Positions 8,146-18,254 of a DNA stretch of 64,000 nucleotides are shown piece after piece. Every line of letters begins with the position of its first letter. Positions within the stretch are counted from its first letter, which is position 1. Below the pieces are notes generated by a model that saw only the letters and a program-made list of their open reading frames with translations, was not told the DNA's origin and did not search any database. The DNA comes from Streptomyces calvus (lineage in GTDB: Bacteria > Actinomycetota > Actinomycetes > Streptomycetales > Streptomycetaceae). Location: assembly GCF_006782915.1 (NCBI RefSeq), contig NZ_VCNP01000004.1, positions 62,001 to 126,000 of the forward strand, given 5' to 3'. Position numbers and translations under genes: made by a program.

Positions 8146-9699
8146 ATGACCAGCGGTCCTCGATCAGTCCCCGCCTCACAGACCACCGGCCGGACGGGCG
8201 GCGGTGGCGGAAACACCATGGCCCTGCTGGTCATCGCGGCGTGCCAGCTGATGGTGGTGCTGGACATCACCATCGTGAACATCGCGCTGCCGCACATCCA
8301 GCGCTCCCTGGAGTTCTCCACCACCAGCCTGTCCTGGGTGGTCAACGCCTACACCCTCACCTTCGGCGGCCTGCTGCTGCTCGGCGGCCGGACCGGCGAC
8401 ATCCTGGGCAGACGGCGGGTGTTCATGTTCGGCGTGCTGCTGTTCGTGCTCGCCTCCCTGCTCGGCGGTCTCGCGCAGAACGGCGGCCAACTCCTCGCCG
8501 CCCGCGCCCTGCAGGGCATGGGCGGGGCCATCGCCTCCCCGACGGCCCTCGCCCTGATCAGCACGACCTTCCGGGAAGGGCCGGAACGCAACCGGGCGTT
8601 CGGCGTGTTCGCCGCCGTGTCGGCGGGAGGCGGCGCGATCGGGCTGCTCGCCGGCGGCGTGCTCGTCGAGTGGCTGAACTGGCGGTGGGTGCTCTTCGTC
8701 AATGTGCCGATCGGCATCCTCATCGCCCTGGCCGCACCGCGCTGGATCAAGGAGTCCGAGCGCCGTCCGGGCCGCTTCGACGTCACCGGCGCGGTCGCCT
8801 CCACGGCGGGCATGGTCCTGCTGGTGTACGGGTTCATCCGGGCCGCGCAGGACGGCTGGCGGGACGCCCTCACCATCGCCTCGTTCGCCGCGGCCGTCGT
8901 CGTCCTGACGGGGTTCGTCCTGATCGAGCGGCGGTCCCGGCAGCCCATCACACCGCTGCACATGTTCGCCGACCGCAACCGCGCGGGCACGTACGGCATC
9001 ATGCTGTTCCTGGCCGCGGCGATGTTCGGCATGTTCTTCTTCCTGACGCTCTTCGTCCAGAACGTGCTGGACTTCAGCCCACTCCAGGCCGGCCTCGCCT
9101 TCCTCCCGGTCAGCGCGGTCATCGCGATCGGCGCGGGGCTGGCCTCCCGGTTCCTGCCCGTGTACGGGCCGAAGCCCTTCATGGTGGCCGGCGGCATCCT
9201 GGCCGCGGCGGGCCTGGCCTGGCTGACCCTGACCGACGTCCACTCCACGTACGCCGGCAGTGTGCTCGGCCCGATGCTCGTGTTCAGTCTCGGCATGGGC
9301 ATGGAGTTCGTGTCGCTGACGCTGATGGCGCTGTCCGACGTCCCCGTCCCGGAGACCGGCGCGGCCTCCGGCCTCCTCAACGCCACCCAACAGGTCGGCG
9401 GCTCGCTCGGCCTGTCCATCCTGGTCACGGTGTTCGGCACGGCCAGCGGCAACGAGGCGGACCAGCAGATCGCACGGTTCCTGCGGCAGGCGACACCGGC
9501 CGAGCGCGAGCGCTTCCGGCAGAGCGGAGAGCTGCCGCCGCCCTGGGCGGACGAGGTCCTCACCGCCGGCGTCTCGGCCGCCTTCATCACGGCGGCGGTC
9601 TTCGCGGTACTCGCCGCGCTGGTCGCCGTGCTGGCCGTCCAGGTGCGCCCCTCGGACCTGCAGCGGCTCCAGGGCGGCCGGGGGCCGGAGCCCGGGTGA
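8146..9699 (+). CDS. DHA2-family (EmrB/QacA-like) MFS multidrug exporter
   Basis: A 517-residue membrane protein with about fourteen hydrophobic segments, the DHA2 topology. Motif A appears as GGRTGDILGRRRVF and motif C-like glycine-rich sequence in the fifth segment (SAGGGAIGLLAGG). The N-terminal signature LDITIVNIALPHI is typical for the EmrB/QacA drug exporters. It exports small hydrophobic compounds in exchange for protons. The ATG at 8146 has AAGGGG about 12 bases upstream. No regulator is adjacent and the substrate is unknown. The DNA to its left is decayed, so its own promoter must lie within the repeat-containing region before 8140. Confidence 0.9.
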   Translation: MTSGPRSVPASQTTGRTGGGGGNTMALLVIAACQLMVVLDITIVNIALPHIQRSLEFSTTSLSWVVNAYTLTFGGLLLLGGRTGDILGRRRVFMFGVLLFVLASLLGGLAQNGGQLLAARALQGMGGAIASPTALALISTTFREGPERNRAFGVFAAVSAGGGAIGLLAGGVLVEWLNWRWVLFVNVPIGILIALAAPRWIKESERRPGRFDVTGAVASTAGMVLLVYGFIRAAQDGWRDALTIASFAAAVVVLTGFVLIERRSRQPITPLHMFADRNRAGTYGIMLFLAAAMFGMFFFLTLFVQNVLDFSPLQAGLAFLPVSAVIAIGAGLASRFLPVYGPKPFMVAGGILAAAGLAWLTLTDVHSTYAGSVLGPMLVFSLGMGMEFVSLTLMALSDVPVPETGAASGLLNATQQVGGSLGLSILVTVFGTASGNEADQQIARFLRQATPAERERFRQSGELPPPWADEVLTAGVSAAFITAAVFAVLAALVAVLAVQVRPSDLQRLQGGRGPEPG

Positions 9700-9744
9700 G
9701 ACGTCCGGGTGCGGGGTGCCGGCGGTGGCGTACAGTCCACCGGA

Positions 9745-10188
9745 ATGACAGCGATCACCTACCACGCGCAGGCGTGTGCCCGGGCGGGCCTGCCGGCCCG
9801 GATGTGCCCGGAACGCCTGGAGATCCTGGCGGAGCGGCAGCGGCACCTGGGCGTCCGCCTGCCCGAAGCGGTCGTCGAGTGGTACGCGGTCGACGGCGCC
9901 GTCGAGTTCCAGGCGTCCCGCACCGACGACCACGTGATGGGCCTGGACGAGCTGGGGCTGCCGTACTGCGACGACGACTACGTCGCCGCGGGCGTGCTGC
10001 TGATCTCCAACGAGAACCAGGACTGCTACACGCTCGTGGTGCCGCTCGACGCCGGGCCGAACCCTCCGGTCCAGCTCATGGACCCGTTCGACCTCGAACT
10101 GCGGGAGGCGGTCGCCCGGCGCGAACCCTTCGCGGACTCCTTCAGCGACTACGTCCAGGCCTGCGTCCGCGACGCCGCCGGGCGCTGA
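9745..10188 (+). CDS. SUKH/SMI1-KNR4-like small protein
   Basis: A 147-residue acidic protein. The segment LGVRLPEAVVEWYAVDG and later VLLISNENQDCYTLVV resemble the SMI1/KNR4 (SUKH) fold, a family found among toxin-immunity and regulatory proteins. Start ATG at 9745 has only a weak ribosome site. It stands alone downstream of the exporter with no toxin gene nearby, so an immunity role cannot be argued from context. The family call is by eye and moderate. Confidence 0.65.
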   Translation: MTAITYHAQACARAGLPARMCPERLEILAERQRHLGVRLPEAVVEWYAVDGAVEFQASRTDDHVMGLDELGLPYCDDDYVAAGVLLISNENQDCYTLVVPLDAGPNPPVQLMDPFDLELREAVARREPFADSFSDYVQACVRDAAGR

Positions 10189-10266
10189 ACCACGTCGGTT
10201 ACGATCATGGAAGCCCGCCGGGTCCGGCCCCGGGCCCGGCGGGGAGAACGACCGAGGGAGCCCCCG

Positions 10267-10599
10267 ATGATCTTCATCACCGCCAAGTTCCGTGTCCGCC
10301 CCGAGTACGCGGACCAGTGGCCGCAGATCTCCGCCGAGTTCACCGCGGCCACCCGTGCCGAGCCGGGCTGCCTGTGGTTCGACTGGTCCCGCAGCCTCGA
10401 CGACCCGACGGAGTACGTCCTGGTCGAGGCGTTCCGCGACGACGAGGCGGGGGCGGCGCACGTGCAGTCCGAGCACTTCAGGACCGCGCAGCGCACCCTG
10501 CCGCCCCATCTCGCGGCCACGCCCCGGATCGTGAACGCGACGGTGCCGCAGGACGACTGGTCGGCGCTGGGCGAGATGAGCGTGCCCGAGCAGGGCTGA
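10267..10599 (+). CDS. ABM-domain quinol monooxygenase-like protein
   Basis: A 110-residue single-domain protein of the antibiotic biosynthesis monooxygenase (ABM) fold: FITAKFRVRPEYADQW at the start, EPGCLWFDWSRS in the middle and EYVLVEAFRDDEA are the typical strands and loops. Family members include cofactor-free monooxygenases such as YgiN that act on quinols or polyketides, usually as dimers in the cytosol. The ATG at 10267 has GAGGGAG about 8 bases upstream; an in-frame ATG at 10207 lacks such a site. It lies 78 bases after the SUKH-like gene. Confidence 0.8.
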   Translation: MIFITAKFRVRPEYADQWPQISAEFTAATRAEPGCLWFDWSRSLDDPTEYVLVEAFRDDEAGAAHVQSEHFRTAQRTLPPHLAATPRIVNATVPQDDWSALGEMSVPEQG

Positions 10600-10623
10600 C
10601 CCGCCCGGACACGCTCAGGCGGG
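10600..10623. terminator. Hairpin between convergent genes
   Basis: CCCGCC at 10600-10605 pairs with GGCGGG at 10618-10623 in the 30-base gap between the ABM gene and the convergent phosphodiesterase gene. Confidence 0.5.
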
Positions 10624-10629
10624 CCCCGT

Positions 10630-11508
10630 TCAGCGACCGCGGCGGTGCAGCAGCAGGTCCGCGACGACCGGACGGTGGTCCGAGGCCGTGCTCGCCACCG
10701 TCCGGGCACCGGAGACGGTGACGCCCGGCGAGACGGTCACCAGGTCGATGCGCTTGACCGGGTCGAGCGCCGGGTACGTCCCGCCCCCGCCGGGAGCGGC
10801 GTCCCGCAGCTTCGTCCACAGCGGCGCCAGCTCGGGAGCCGTCGGCTCCGCGTTGAAGTCGCCGACCAGGACCTTCGGTCCGCGATCGGCGGCGAGCACG
10901 TCCAGCATGTCCGCCACCTGCGCCTCGCGCACCGACGGGTCCGACCGGTAGTCCAGGTGCGTCGAGTACACGTGCACCCGCGCGCCCCGCACGTTGACCA
11001 CCACTTCGGCGAAGCCGGGCGTCAGGACGGGCACCGGATCGGACGTCTGGGTGGACAGCCGGGTGATCTCGTGGTTCTCGGCGTCGAGCACGGGGTGGCG
11101 GCTCAGTACGGCGACCCCGTACTGCCGGCGCTCACCGCCCGGGGTGGCCGGGTCCAGGTCGTAGATGGGCGCGAAGAAGACCCGCATGTCCAGTTTCCCG
11201 GCGAGCGCCCGTGCCTCGTCGACGAAGTCGCTGCGCGCGCCCCAGTGCACGTCGACCTCCTGGAGCCCGATCACGTCGGCGTCCAGATCGCGCAGCGCCG
11301 CGGCCGTGCGGTCGAGGTCGAAGACCTGGTCCTGGCCGGCGCCCGCATGGATGTTGTACGTCGCCACCCGCAGCGGGACCGCCCGGCCGCGGTCCCCCGG
11401 GGTGCCGGCGCCCGCCGCTGTCGCCGGGGCCGCCGTGGCGAGCAGGGCCGCGGCGAGGACCGCGGCGACACGGGTACTGCGGACGGCACGTCCGTATCTG
11501 GGCTTCAT
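10630..11508 (-). CDS. Secreted endonuclease/exonuclease/phosphatase family protein
   Basis: A 292-residue protein with an N-terminal signal peptide (RSTRVAAVLAAALLATAAPATAAG). The EEP-fold motifs are all present in order: ATYNIHAGAG, the metal-binding Glu in GLQEVD, STHLDYR, the catalytic GDFNAEP, and the C-terminal SDHRPV with the general-base histidine. It hydrolyses phosphodiester or phosphomonoester bonds (DNA, sphingolipid or inositol phosphate types), outside the cell. ATG at 11508 follows GGAGAAGGC. Substrate class cannot be decided; a nuclease or phospholipase-C-like role is equally possible. Confidence 0.9.
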   Translation of the reverse strand: MKPRYGRAVRSTRVAAVLAAALLATAAPATAAGAGTPGDRGRAVPLRVATYNIHAGAGQDQVFDLDRTAAALRDLDADVIGLQEVDVHWGARSDFVDEARALAGKLDMRVFFAPIYDLDPATPGGERRQYGVAVLSRHPVLDAENHEITRLSTQTSDPVPVLTPGFAEVVVNVRGARVHVYSTHLDYRSDPSVREAQVADMLDVLAADRGPKVLVGDFNAEPTAPELAPLWTKLRDAAPGGGGTYPALDPVKRIDLVTVSPGVTVSGARTVASTASDHRPVVADLLLHRRGR

Positions 11509-11582
11509 GCCTTCTCCAGTCAGGTGGAAGTGGACCGGCGCCAGTGCAATCTGTTCCAGGAGACATCCGCGTACTCCCGGCT

Positions 11583-11604
11583 CCCGGCCAACACGGCGGC
11601 CGGG
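11583..11604. terminator. Hairpin between PTS and phosphodiesterase genes
   Basis: CCCGGCC (11583-11589) and GGCCGGG (11598-11604) form a perfect 7-bp stem in the 288-base gap between the two minus-strand genes. It may end PTS transcription, although it lies about 200 bases after the stop. Confidence 0.4.
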
Positions 11605-11796
11605 TACGGCCGTTCACGGGCCGTTCGTCCGCGCGACGCCGAAGCCCGTGCGGCGGCCGGGAGTTCGAGGTTCCGTGCCCGCGACGGGCAGTGCCGGCGG
11701 GTGCCGCGGTGCCCGGCGGGTGCTGCGGTGCCGACGGACGCCGTACCGGCGGACCGCCGTCCCCGGCGGCGATCGGGGCTGCGGGCCGAGGGCCCG

Positions 11797-13323
11797 TCAG
11801 ACCTTCTCGTCGGCCCGTGCCTTCTCGGCGGCCTTCGGGTCCGCCGGGTCCGCGGCCTTCGGGTCCGCCGGGTCCGCGGGCGCGGCGTTGAGCTCGGTGA
11901 GCATGGCCTTGGTGAAGCCGAAGTAGTAGGTGGCGAGGAAGCCCGCCGCATAGCCGACGACGAGGCCGGCCGCGTAGACGGCGATCGTCCGTCCCATCCC
12001 GTGACTTCCGTCGAGCAGCGGGAAGAGCGCCCAGCCGGAGGGACCGATCGCGGTGGAACCCACGTCCGTGCCCAGCTGGTTGAAGAGACCGACGAACGCG
12101 CCGCCGAAGGCTCCGCCCGCGCAGGCCGTGACGAACGGACGGCCCAACGGCAGGGACACGCCGTAGATGAGGGGCTCGCCGACGCCGAGGAGGCCGGGCC
12201 AGAGCGCGGACCTGATGGTGGTGCGCACCGAGGTGTTGCGGGAGAGCCGGAAGTAGATGGCGATCGCCGCGCCGACCTGGCCCGCGCCCGCCATCGCGAG
12301 GATCGGCAGCAGCACCGTGAAGCCGGCCCCCTCGATCAGCGTGGTGTGAATGGGGATCAGGGCCTGGTGCAGGCCCAGCATCACCAGGGGCAGGAACAGC
12401 CCGCCGAGGAGGAATCCGGCGCCCGCGCCACCGTGCGAGAGGAGCCAGTCGGCGGCGTCACCGATCAGGGTGGACACCTCACCGGCGAGGAACATCAGAC
12501 CGAACAGGGTGGCCAGCCCGGCCACCAGCACGGTGACCGTCGGAGTCACCAGGACGTCGACGGACTCGGGCACCCAGCGGCGGCACCACTTCTCCACGTA
12601 CACGCCGAGCCATGCGGCGCCCAGCGCGCCCAGCACACCGCCCTGCCCCGGGGAGAGCTGCTGGCCGAACGCCTCGACGTCGGCCACACCGGCGTAGACG
12701 ATGATCGACGCGACGGCTCCGCCGAGGACCGGCGTGCCGCCGAACTCCTTCGCCGTGTTGAGGCCGACGAACACGGCGATCAGCGCCATGAACCCGGAGG
12801 CCATGGCGGCCAGGGCGGGGGTGACGCCCGGGAGCCAGTGCAGGTTGACCAGGAGGCCGTTCAGGCCCGCGATGATGCCGCAGCCGATGAGCGCGGGGAT
12901 CAGCGGTACGAAGATGTTGGCGATCCGGCGCAGGAAGAGCTTGAACGGTGTGGCGTTCCTCGCCTTCCGTTCCGCCCGGAGCGCGGCGCCCTGCGCGGCC
13001 AGCGACTCCGCCGTCACGGCGTCCGAGCCGTGGTCCGGACCGTCCGGCTCGGACCCGGTGTCCGCCGCCCTGACCAGCGCCTCGAACTCCGGGGTGACCC
13101 GCGCCACCGTTCCCGGTCCCAGCACGATCTGGTAGGTGTCGTCCTCGACGACGCCCAGGACCGCCGGGAGCGCCTTGAGCCGCTCGTCCTGGACGAGTGA
13201 TCTGTCGCGCAGCCCCAGTCTCAGCCGGGTCATGCAGTGGGCCACCGACGTCACGTTCCGGGCTCCTCCGACCAGGGGGAGGATCGCGGCGGCGGTGGCG
13301 TGGTGCTTGTTCTCTTCGCTCAT
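11797..13323 (-). CDS. PTS EIIBC, sucrose/MurNAc-type of the Glc superfamily
   Basis: A 508-residue sugar permease. Residues 1-90 are an EIIB domain with the phosphorylated Cys30 in SVAHCMTRLRLGL. After a charged linker (about 95-130) comes the EIIC membrane domain with about ten hydrophobic segments and the sugar-site GVGEPLIYGVSLPLG. No EIIA domain is present, so phosphate must come from a separate EIIA. The domain order B-C and the LVGGxxNV motif place it in the sucrose/beta-glucoside/MurNAc branch. The C-terminus has an 8-residue duplication ADPADPKA encoded by an exact 24-bp tandem repeat (11830-11877). Two operator-like palindromes precede it. Confidence 0.9.
   Translation of the reverse strand: MSEENKHHATAAAILPLVGGARNVTSVAHCMTRLRLGLRDRSLVQDERLKALPAVLGVVEDDTYQIVLGPGTVARVTPEFEALVRAADTGSEPDGPDHGSDAVTAESLAAQGAALRAERKARNATPFKLFLRRIANIFVPLIPALIGCGIIAGLNGLLVNLHWLPGVTPALAAMASGFMALIAVFVGLNTAKEFGGTPVLGGAVASIIVYAGVADVEAFGQQLSPGQGGVLGALGAAWLGVYVEKWCRRWVPESVDVLVTPTVTVLVAGLATLFGLMFLAGEVSTLIGDAADWLLSHGGAGAGFLLGGLFLPLVMLGLHQALIPIHTTLIEGAGFTVLLPILAMAGAGQVGAAIAIYFRLSRNTSVRTTIRSALWPGLLGVGEPLIYGVSLPLGRPFVTACAGGAFGGAFVGLFNQLGTDVGSTAIGPSGWALFPLLDGSHGMGRTIAVYAAGLVVGYAAGFLATYYFGFTKAMLTELNAAPADPADPKAADPADPKAAEKARADEKV
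11830..11877. repeat. 24-bp in-frame tandem duplication in EIIBC C-terminus
   Basis: Two exact 24-bp copies (11830-11853, 11854-11877) encode the repeated octapeptide ADPADPKA in the cytosolic tail. Since 24 is a multiple of three the frame is kept. Confidence 0.85.
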
Positions 13324-13371
13324 GGTGCGGTCAGGCCTTGCTGTGAGGTGGGGACTGGCGGGACCCTGCTC

Positions 13372-13416
13372 GAAATTTTCTTTCGCTTCTCCTCCTTGCG
13401 GCTGAAAGATATTTTC
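13372..13416. promoter_or_regulatory. Two GAAA-N5-TTTC operator-like sites
   Basis: GAAATTTTCTTTC (13372-13384) and GAAAGATATTTTC (13404-13416) both fit GAAA-N5-TTTC and lie 32 bp apart (three helical turns) between the divergent EIIBC and NUDIX genes. This A/T-rich palindrome type is typical for RpiR/MurR-like sugar-phosphate regulators. No such regulator gene lies in the window, so the binding protein would be encoded elsewhere. Confidence 0.55.
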
Positions 13417-13488
13417 GACGCCCGGACACGTCAAGGGTCCGTGGGAGGCGCCGCGGCCACGCGGTTCGGAGGTCGGCACAATGGGCGG

Positions 13489-14004
13489 GTGGACACAGGT
13501 GAACACGGCGCCGAGCGCCCGGAACGAGCCCGCCCCGCCGCGCACGGCCTGACCGGTGTCGGCCTGGCCGTCCTCGACCCCGCCGGCCGCGTGCTGCTCG
13601 GCCTCGGCCACGACGGCCGGTGGGAACTGCCCGGCGGCAAGGTGGACGCCGGCGAGGACTTCGAGACGGCCGCGGCGCGGGAGTTGGCGGAGGAGACGGG
13701 ACTCACGGTGCTTCCGGCCGCCGTACGGGTGCTGGCGGTGCTCGTCGACGGCGTGCACGGCCTGACCCGGGTGACGGCGGCCGCCGTCACCGGGTCGGCG
13801 ACCGGCGTGCCCCGGGTGACCGAGCCGGACAAGATCGTTCGCTGGGAGTGGTTCACGCGGGAGTCGGTGCCGTCGGCGCTGTTCGCGCCGTCCGCGTCGG
13901 TCCTGGACTGCCTGTGGCCGGAGGCGGTCGCGCGCGGGGCGTCCGGGGTGCGTCACTACCGGGTGGACGGGACACCGCCGGGCCCACCGACACGACTTCG
14001 GTGA
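13489..14004 (+). CDS. NUDIX hydrolase
   Basis: A 171-residue NUDIX pyrophosphohydrolase. The signature GX5EX7REUXEEXGU is complete: GKVDAGEDFETAAARELAEETGL around residue 50-72, giving the metal-binding helix. It hydrolyses nucleoside diphosphates linked to another moiety, for example oxidised dNTPs; MutT-like housecleaning is likely but unproven. Start GTG at 13489 is preferred: a longer frame reaches back through the divergent operator region, which is unlikely to be coding. The ribosome site is weak. It is divergent from the PTS gene. Confidence 0.85.
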   Translation: MDTGEHGAERPERARPAAHGLTGVGLAVLDPAGRVLLGLGHDGRWELPGGKVDAGEDFETAAARELAEETGLTVLPAAVRVLAVLVDGVHGLTRVTAAAVTGSATGVPRVTEPDKIVRWEWFTRESVPSALFAPSASVLDCLWPEAVARGASGVRHYRVDGTPPGPPTRLR

Positions 14005-14027
14005 CACGGTTCCCGCTGACACCGTGT
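14004..14027 (+). terminator. Hairpin after the NUDIX gene
   Basis: ACACGGT (14004-14010) and ACCGTGT (14021-14027) form a perfect 7-bp stem with a 10-base loop starting at the last base of the stop codon. Confidence 0.5.
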
Positions 14028-14132
14028 GAGCCCGCCACGCGGCCGCCCGCGTCCGTCATGTACGCGACGACGGTGACACGTGGCGGCGATAGGATGCGTG
14101 CGGTGTGGAGGGGCGGAGGACGAGAGGAACAC

Positions 14133-14699
14133 ATGGTTTCCGTATCCCGCGCGGCACATGACGTCGAGATCACCGCGGAGAGCCTGCAGCGGGACCTGGT
14201 CCGCCTGGAGACGCAGAAGCAGGCGCTGGAGCGGGAACTGGCCGCCGTCGCGGCCCACTTGAGCTCCGTGAGGCGGGCGCTCGGGGCCTTCGAGGCCCTG
14301 ATGCGCGTTCCGGCCGCCACCCCGGCGGCCTCCGTACCGGCACCACAGGTGACCGAGCCGCCCGCCACGCCGGCCGGCGGCGTGACCGGGACGGCGGTGC
14401 GGGTGCCCCGGCCCGCGGGCCGTCCTGGCGGGCGGGCGCCCGCAGGTGCCGGCGACGGCCCGCGCACCTACGGCAGGCTCACCGAGCAGGTACTGGAGTA
14501 CCTCGCCACGACGGGCGACACCGATGTGCGGGCCCGTGACGTCGCCGCGGCGCTCGGCCGCGACACCGACAGCGGGTCCATCAACGCGGTCCGCAGCACC
14601 CTGGACCGGCTCGTCGGCACCTCGCGCGTCGACCGGACCGGCCGGGGCCTCTACCGCGCCAAGCGCTCCCGGACCTCCACCGGTTCGCCCCGCAGGTGA
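14133..14699 (+). CDS. Coiled-coil plus winged-helix protein of unknown function
   Basis: A 188-residue protein. Residues about 8-50 form a heptad-patterned coiled coil (ESLQRDLVRLETQKQALERE). A Pro/Ala/Thr-rich linker covers about 60-115. The C-terminal 70 residues (TYGRLTEQVLEYLATTGDTD, then VRSTLDRLVGTSRVDR) look like a small winged-helix domain ending in RGLYRAKR. It may bind DNA as a coiled-coil dimer. The ATG at 14133 follows AGAGGAAC. I do not recognise a named family; a regulatory role is inferred only from the architecture. Confidence 0.7.
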   Translation: MVSVSRAAHDVEITAESLQRDLVRLETQKQALERELAAVAAHLSSVRRALGAFEALMRVPAATPAASVPAPQVTEPPATPAGGVTGTAVRVPRPAGRPGGRAPAGAGDGPRTYGRLTEQVLEYLATTGDTDVRARDVAAALGRDTDSGSINAVRSTLDRLVGTSRVDRTGRGLYRAKRSRTSTGSPRR

Positions 14700-14947
14700 T
14701 TCCCCGAACGGTGCGACGACCGGGCACACCGTACCCCGTGCCGCACCCGGAACCGGCCGGATTCACCGGCACGCACCATGATCTGACGATGTGACAGATA
14801 CGGTGCGGCTGGTGCACTACGATGCCGTCGGCGCCCCTCCGGCCGCCGGTGACCGATCCTCGTCCGACGACCGCGCGACCGCGCGACCGCACGACAGGCA
14901 GTGGGCCGAGCCCCGGCCGCCCCGGCGCACGGGGCCGGTCCGGGTGA

Positions 14948-16207
<1,260 letters not shown>

Positions 16208-16219
16208 CCGCCCGGCTGT

Positions 16220-16251
16220 GGCCCGGCGGCCCGGTCGGAAGCCGCCGGGCC
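16220..16251 (+). terminator. Terminator after the serine hydrolase gene
   Basis: GGCCCGGCGGC (16220-16230) pairs perfectly with GCCGCCGGGCC (16241-16251), an 11-bp stem 12 bases after the stop. Confidence 0.75.
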
Positions 16252-16647
16252 CGCACCCGGACCGGAGCATGACGGCGGGATGAACGGCAGTCCGCGCGCC
16301 CGCCACCTGCCCGTCAGCTGGGCGAACGGGCACGGCAGTTGGTGTATTGCCTGTTGCCCGGCGGGCCCCGTGAGGCCCGGAACGCGCCCGGGTGTGTGGG
16401 TCTGGTGAGAGTAGTCAAGTACCTTCGACTCCAGGCGTGTTGCAGCTGACGAGCTGTTAAGATCATCGAACTTTCAGTAGGCTGGCGGCGCGTCATGAAC
16501 GCGTACGGGGGACAGTCTCTAAGGCCCCATCGCTGAGGAGTTGAGGCTAGGCCCGCCCATGGGTCCGCGCCGCTCGACGGCCGGGCCTGTCCGACGGACA
16601 GGCGAACCTTCCGCGCTCCCGGCGCGATGCGACTTGAAGAGAGTCTC
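16252..16647. other. Upstream region of the conservon operon
   Basis: About 400 bases without a gene. The part from about 16395 to 16510 is relatively AT-rich (runs such as GTTAAGATCATCG and CTTTCAGTAGGCT) and most likely contains the conservon promoter. I could not fix a -35/-10 pair with confidence. Confidence 0.45.
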
Positions 16648-17856
16648 ATGACGTCATTGATCGGGGATCCACTGTTGTGGATCTTGCTTGTGGTGCTCGT
16701 CGCTGCGGTCTTCGCAGTGCTGCGGGCCCGGAGAACCAACCTGGCGCTCCGAAGAACAAAGAAGGACCTGGAGACGGGACTGGCCCAGGCCCAGGGCCGC
16801 GTCGACCAACTCCAGGGGCACATCGCCACCCTGGACTCCCAGCACCGCGGTGACCTCGCCGACGTGCGGGCGGACGCCGAGTCGGCCACCAAGGCCGTGC
16901 TGAAGTCCGCGATGGGCACCCTCCAGTCGCTCGCCGAGGAGCAGCAGCTGCTGCTGGACGGGCTGCTGAAGAAGTACGGCGACGACACCGAGGTGCTCGC
17001 CGACCTGATGTCGGTGGACCACACCGGCAGCCAGTTCAGCCGCCGCGCCAAGGGCATCTCGGTGCTCTGCGGCGGATGGCTGGGCCGGCGCGAGGGCGTC
17101 GCCACCGTCTACGACGTGGCGCGCAGTGCGCAGGGCCGCATCAAGGACTTCAACCGGGTGGGCATCCACGCGCAGGTCAGCGTCGCCGTCTCCAGCAAGG
17201 CCGTCGAGCCGGTGGCGGTGGTCCTGGCCGAGCTGCTGGACAACGCGACGACGTACAGCGCACCGGGCACACCGGTGGAGGTCAACATCCAGTCCGTGCC
17301 GACGGGCGTGTGCTTCATCGTCGACGACGCCGGCCTCGGCATGGACCAGGAGACCAAGGACCGTGCTGCGGCCCTGCTGTCCGCGGACGGCCCGGTCGAC
17401 ATCACCAGTCTGGGCGACCCGCCCCGGTTCGGATTCGCGGTGTGCGGCATGCTCGCGGCGCGCTACGGATTCACCGTCTCCGTCGGCTCGGTGTCCCCCT
17501 ACGGCGGAGTGCGTGCTGTGATCCGTGTACCGGAAGAGCTCCTGACGGCCGACGCCGTCGCCCCCGTCGAACCGGCCCGGGAACCCGCGGCCCAGGAGCA
17601 GGAGAGCACGCCGCACCGGCTGGCTCCCGTACCCGTGGGTCCCTCCCACGTGGTGGGCACGACCACCGGCGGGCTGCCCAAGCGCCGTCGGCGCCAGGGG
17701 CCCATCGCGGTGGTGCCGGCCCCGGAGGAGACGACCGGTTTTGACGCGCAGACGACCGAGTCGGCCGGCGAGGTGACCGCGTCGCGCCTCGGTGCGTTCG
17801 CGCGCGGCACCCAGCTCGGGCGGACCAACACCACGGAAGGACCTGACCACCAGTGA
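16648..17856 (+). CDS. cvnA: Conservon histidine-kinase-like protein CvnA
   Basis: A 402-residue membrane-anchored ATPase. One N-terminal transmembrane helix (LLWILLVVLVAAVFAVL, about 9-26) is followed by a coiled coil (about 30-90) and a GHKL ATP-binding domain with the N box ELLDNATTYSAPGTPV and G1-like VDDAGLGMDQETK. The C-terminal 100 residues are disordered and proline-rich. In Streptomyces conservons CvnA is thought to form a membrane signalling complex with CvnB, C and D, resembling a G-protein system. ATG at 16648 follows AAGAGAG. Its stop overlaps the GTG of cvnB as GTGA. Confidence 0.92.
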   Translation: MTSLIGDPLLWILLVVLVAAVFAVLRARRTNLALRRTKKDLETGLAQAQGRVDQLQGHIATLDSQHRGDLADVRADAESATKAVLKSAMGTLQSLAEEQQLLLDGLLKKYGDDTEVLADLMSVDHTGSQFSRRAKGISVLCGGWLGRREGVATVYDVARSAQGRIKDFNRVGIHAQVSVAVSSKAVEPVAVVLAELLDNATTYSAPGTPVEVNIQSVPTGVCFIVDDAGLGMDQETKDRAAALLSADGPVDITSLGDPPRFGFAVCGMLAARYGFTVSVGSVSPYGGVRAVIRVPEELLTADAVAPVEPAREPAAQEQESTPHRLAPVPVGPSHVVGTTTGGLPKRRRRQGPIAVVPAPEETTGFDAQTTESAGEVTASRLGAFARGTQLGRTNTTEGPDHQ

Positions 17857-18254
17857 ACACCGACCTGTCGTGGGTGCTGAACGACGTGCTCGAGGTGCGT
17901 GGTGCCCGCCACGCGGTCCTCGTGTCGGGTGACGGCCTGCTGCTGCAGCGTTCGGACGACATCTCACGCGACGACGCGGAGACCAACGCCGCCGCGATGA
18001 GTTCCATGCAGTCCCTCAGCCGGGCGGTCGCCGGCTTCGTCGGGGCGGGGCACGGCATCTGGAAGCAGACCCTCCTCGAGTACGACGGCGGCTGGATCTT
18101 CCTGATCGCCGCCGGACAGGGCGCCTACCTCGCCGTCTCGGCGGCACTGGACGTCGACATGGAGGCCATGTCGTTCCGGATGCAGAAGACGGTGGTCGCG
18201 CTGAGCAAGGCGATGAGTGTGGCGCCGCGCTCGGACAACGGTGTCGGCGTATGA
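17853..18254 (+). CDS. cvnB: Conservon roadblock/LC7 protein CvnB
   Basis: A 133-residue protein of the roadblock/LC7 fold, related to MglB, the GTPase-activating partner of small GTPases. Typical features are the N-terminal helix (LSWVLNDVLEVRGARHAVLVSGDGL), the central strands around YDGGWIFLIAAGQGAYLAVSA and the closing helix. It is expected to dimerise and modulate the CvnD nucleotide switch. GTG start overlaps the cvnA stop, and its own stop overlaps the cvnC ATG, so the genes are translationally coupled. Confidence 0.92.
   Translation: MNTDLSWVLNDVLEVRGARHAVLVSGDGLLLQRSDDISRDDAETNAAAMSSMQSLSRAVAGFVGAGHGIWKQTLLEYDGGWIFLIAAGQGAYLAVSAALDVDMEAMSFRMQKTVVALSKAMSVAPRSDNGVGV

Noticed and set aside
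8176..10721. Very long frames on both strands across the DHA2 exporter (over 750 codons)
   Set aside because: They cross several real gene boundaries and have the low-complexity Arg/Pro/Gly composition of shadow frames.
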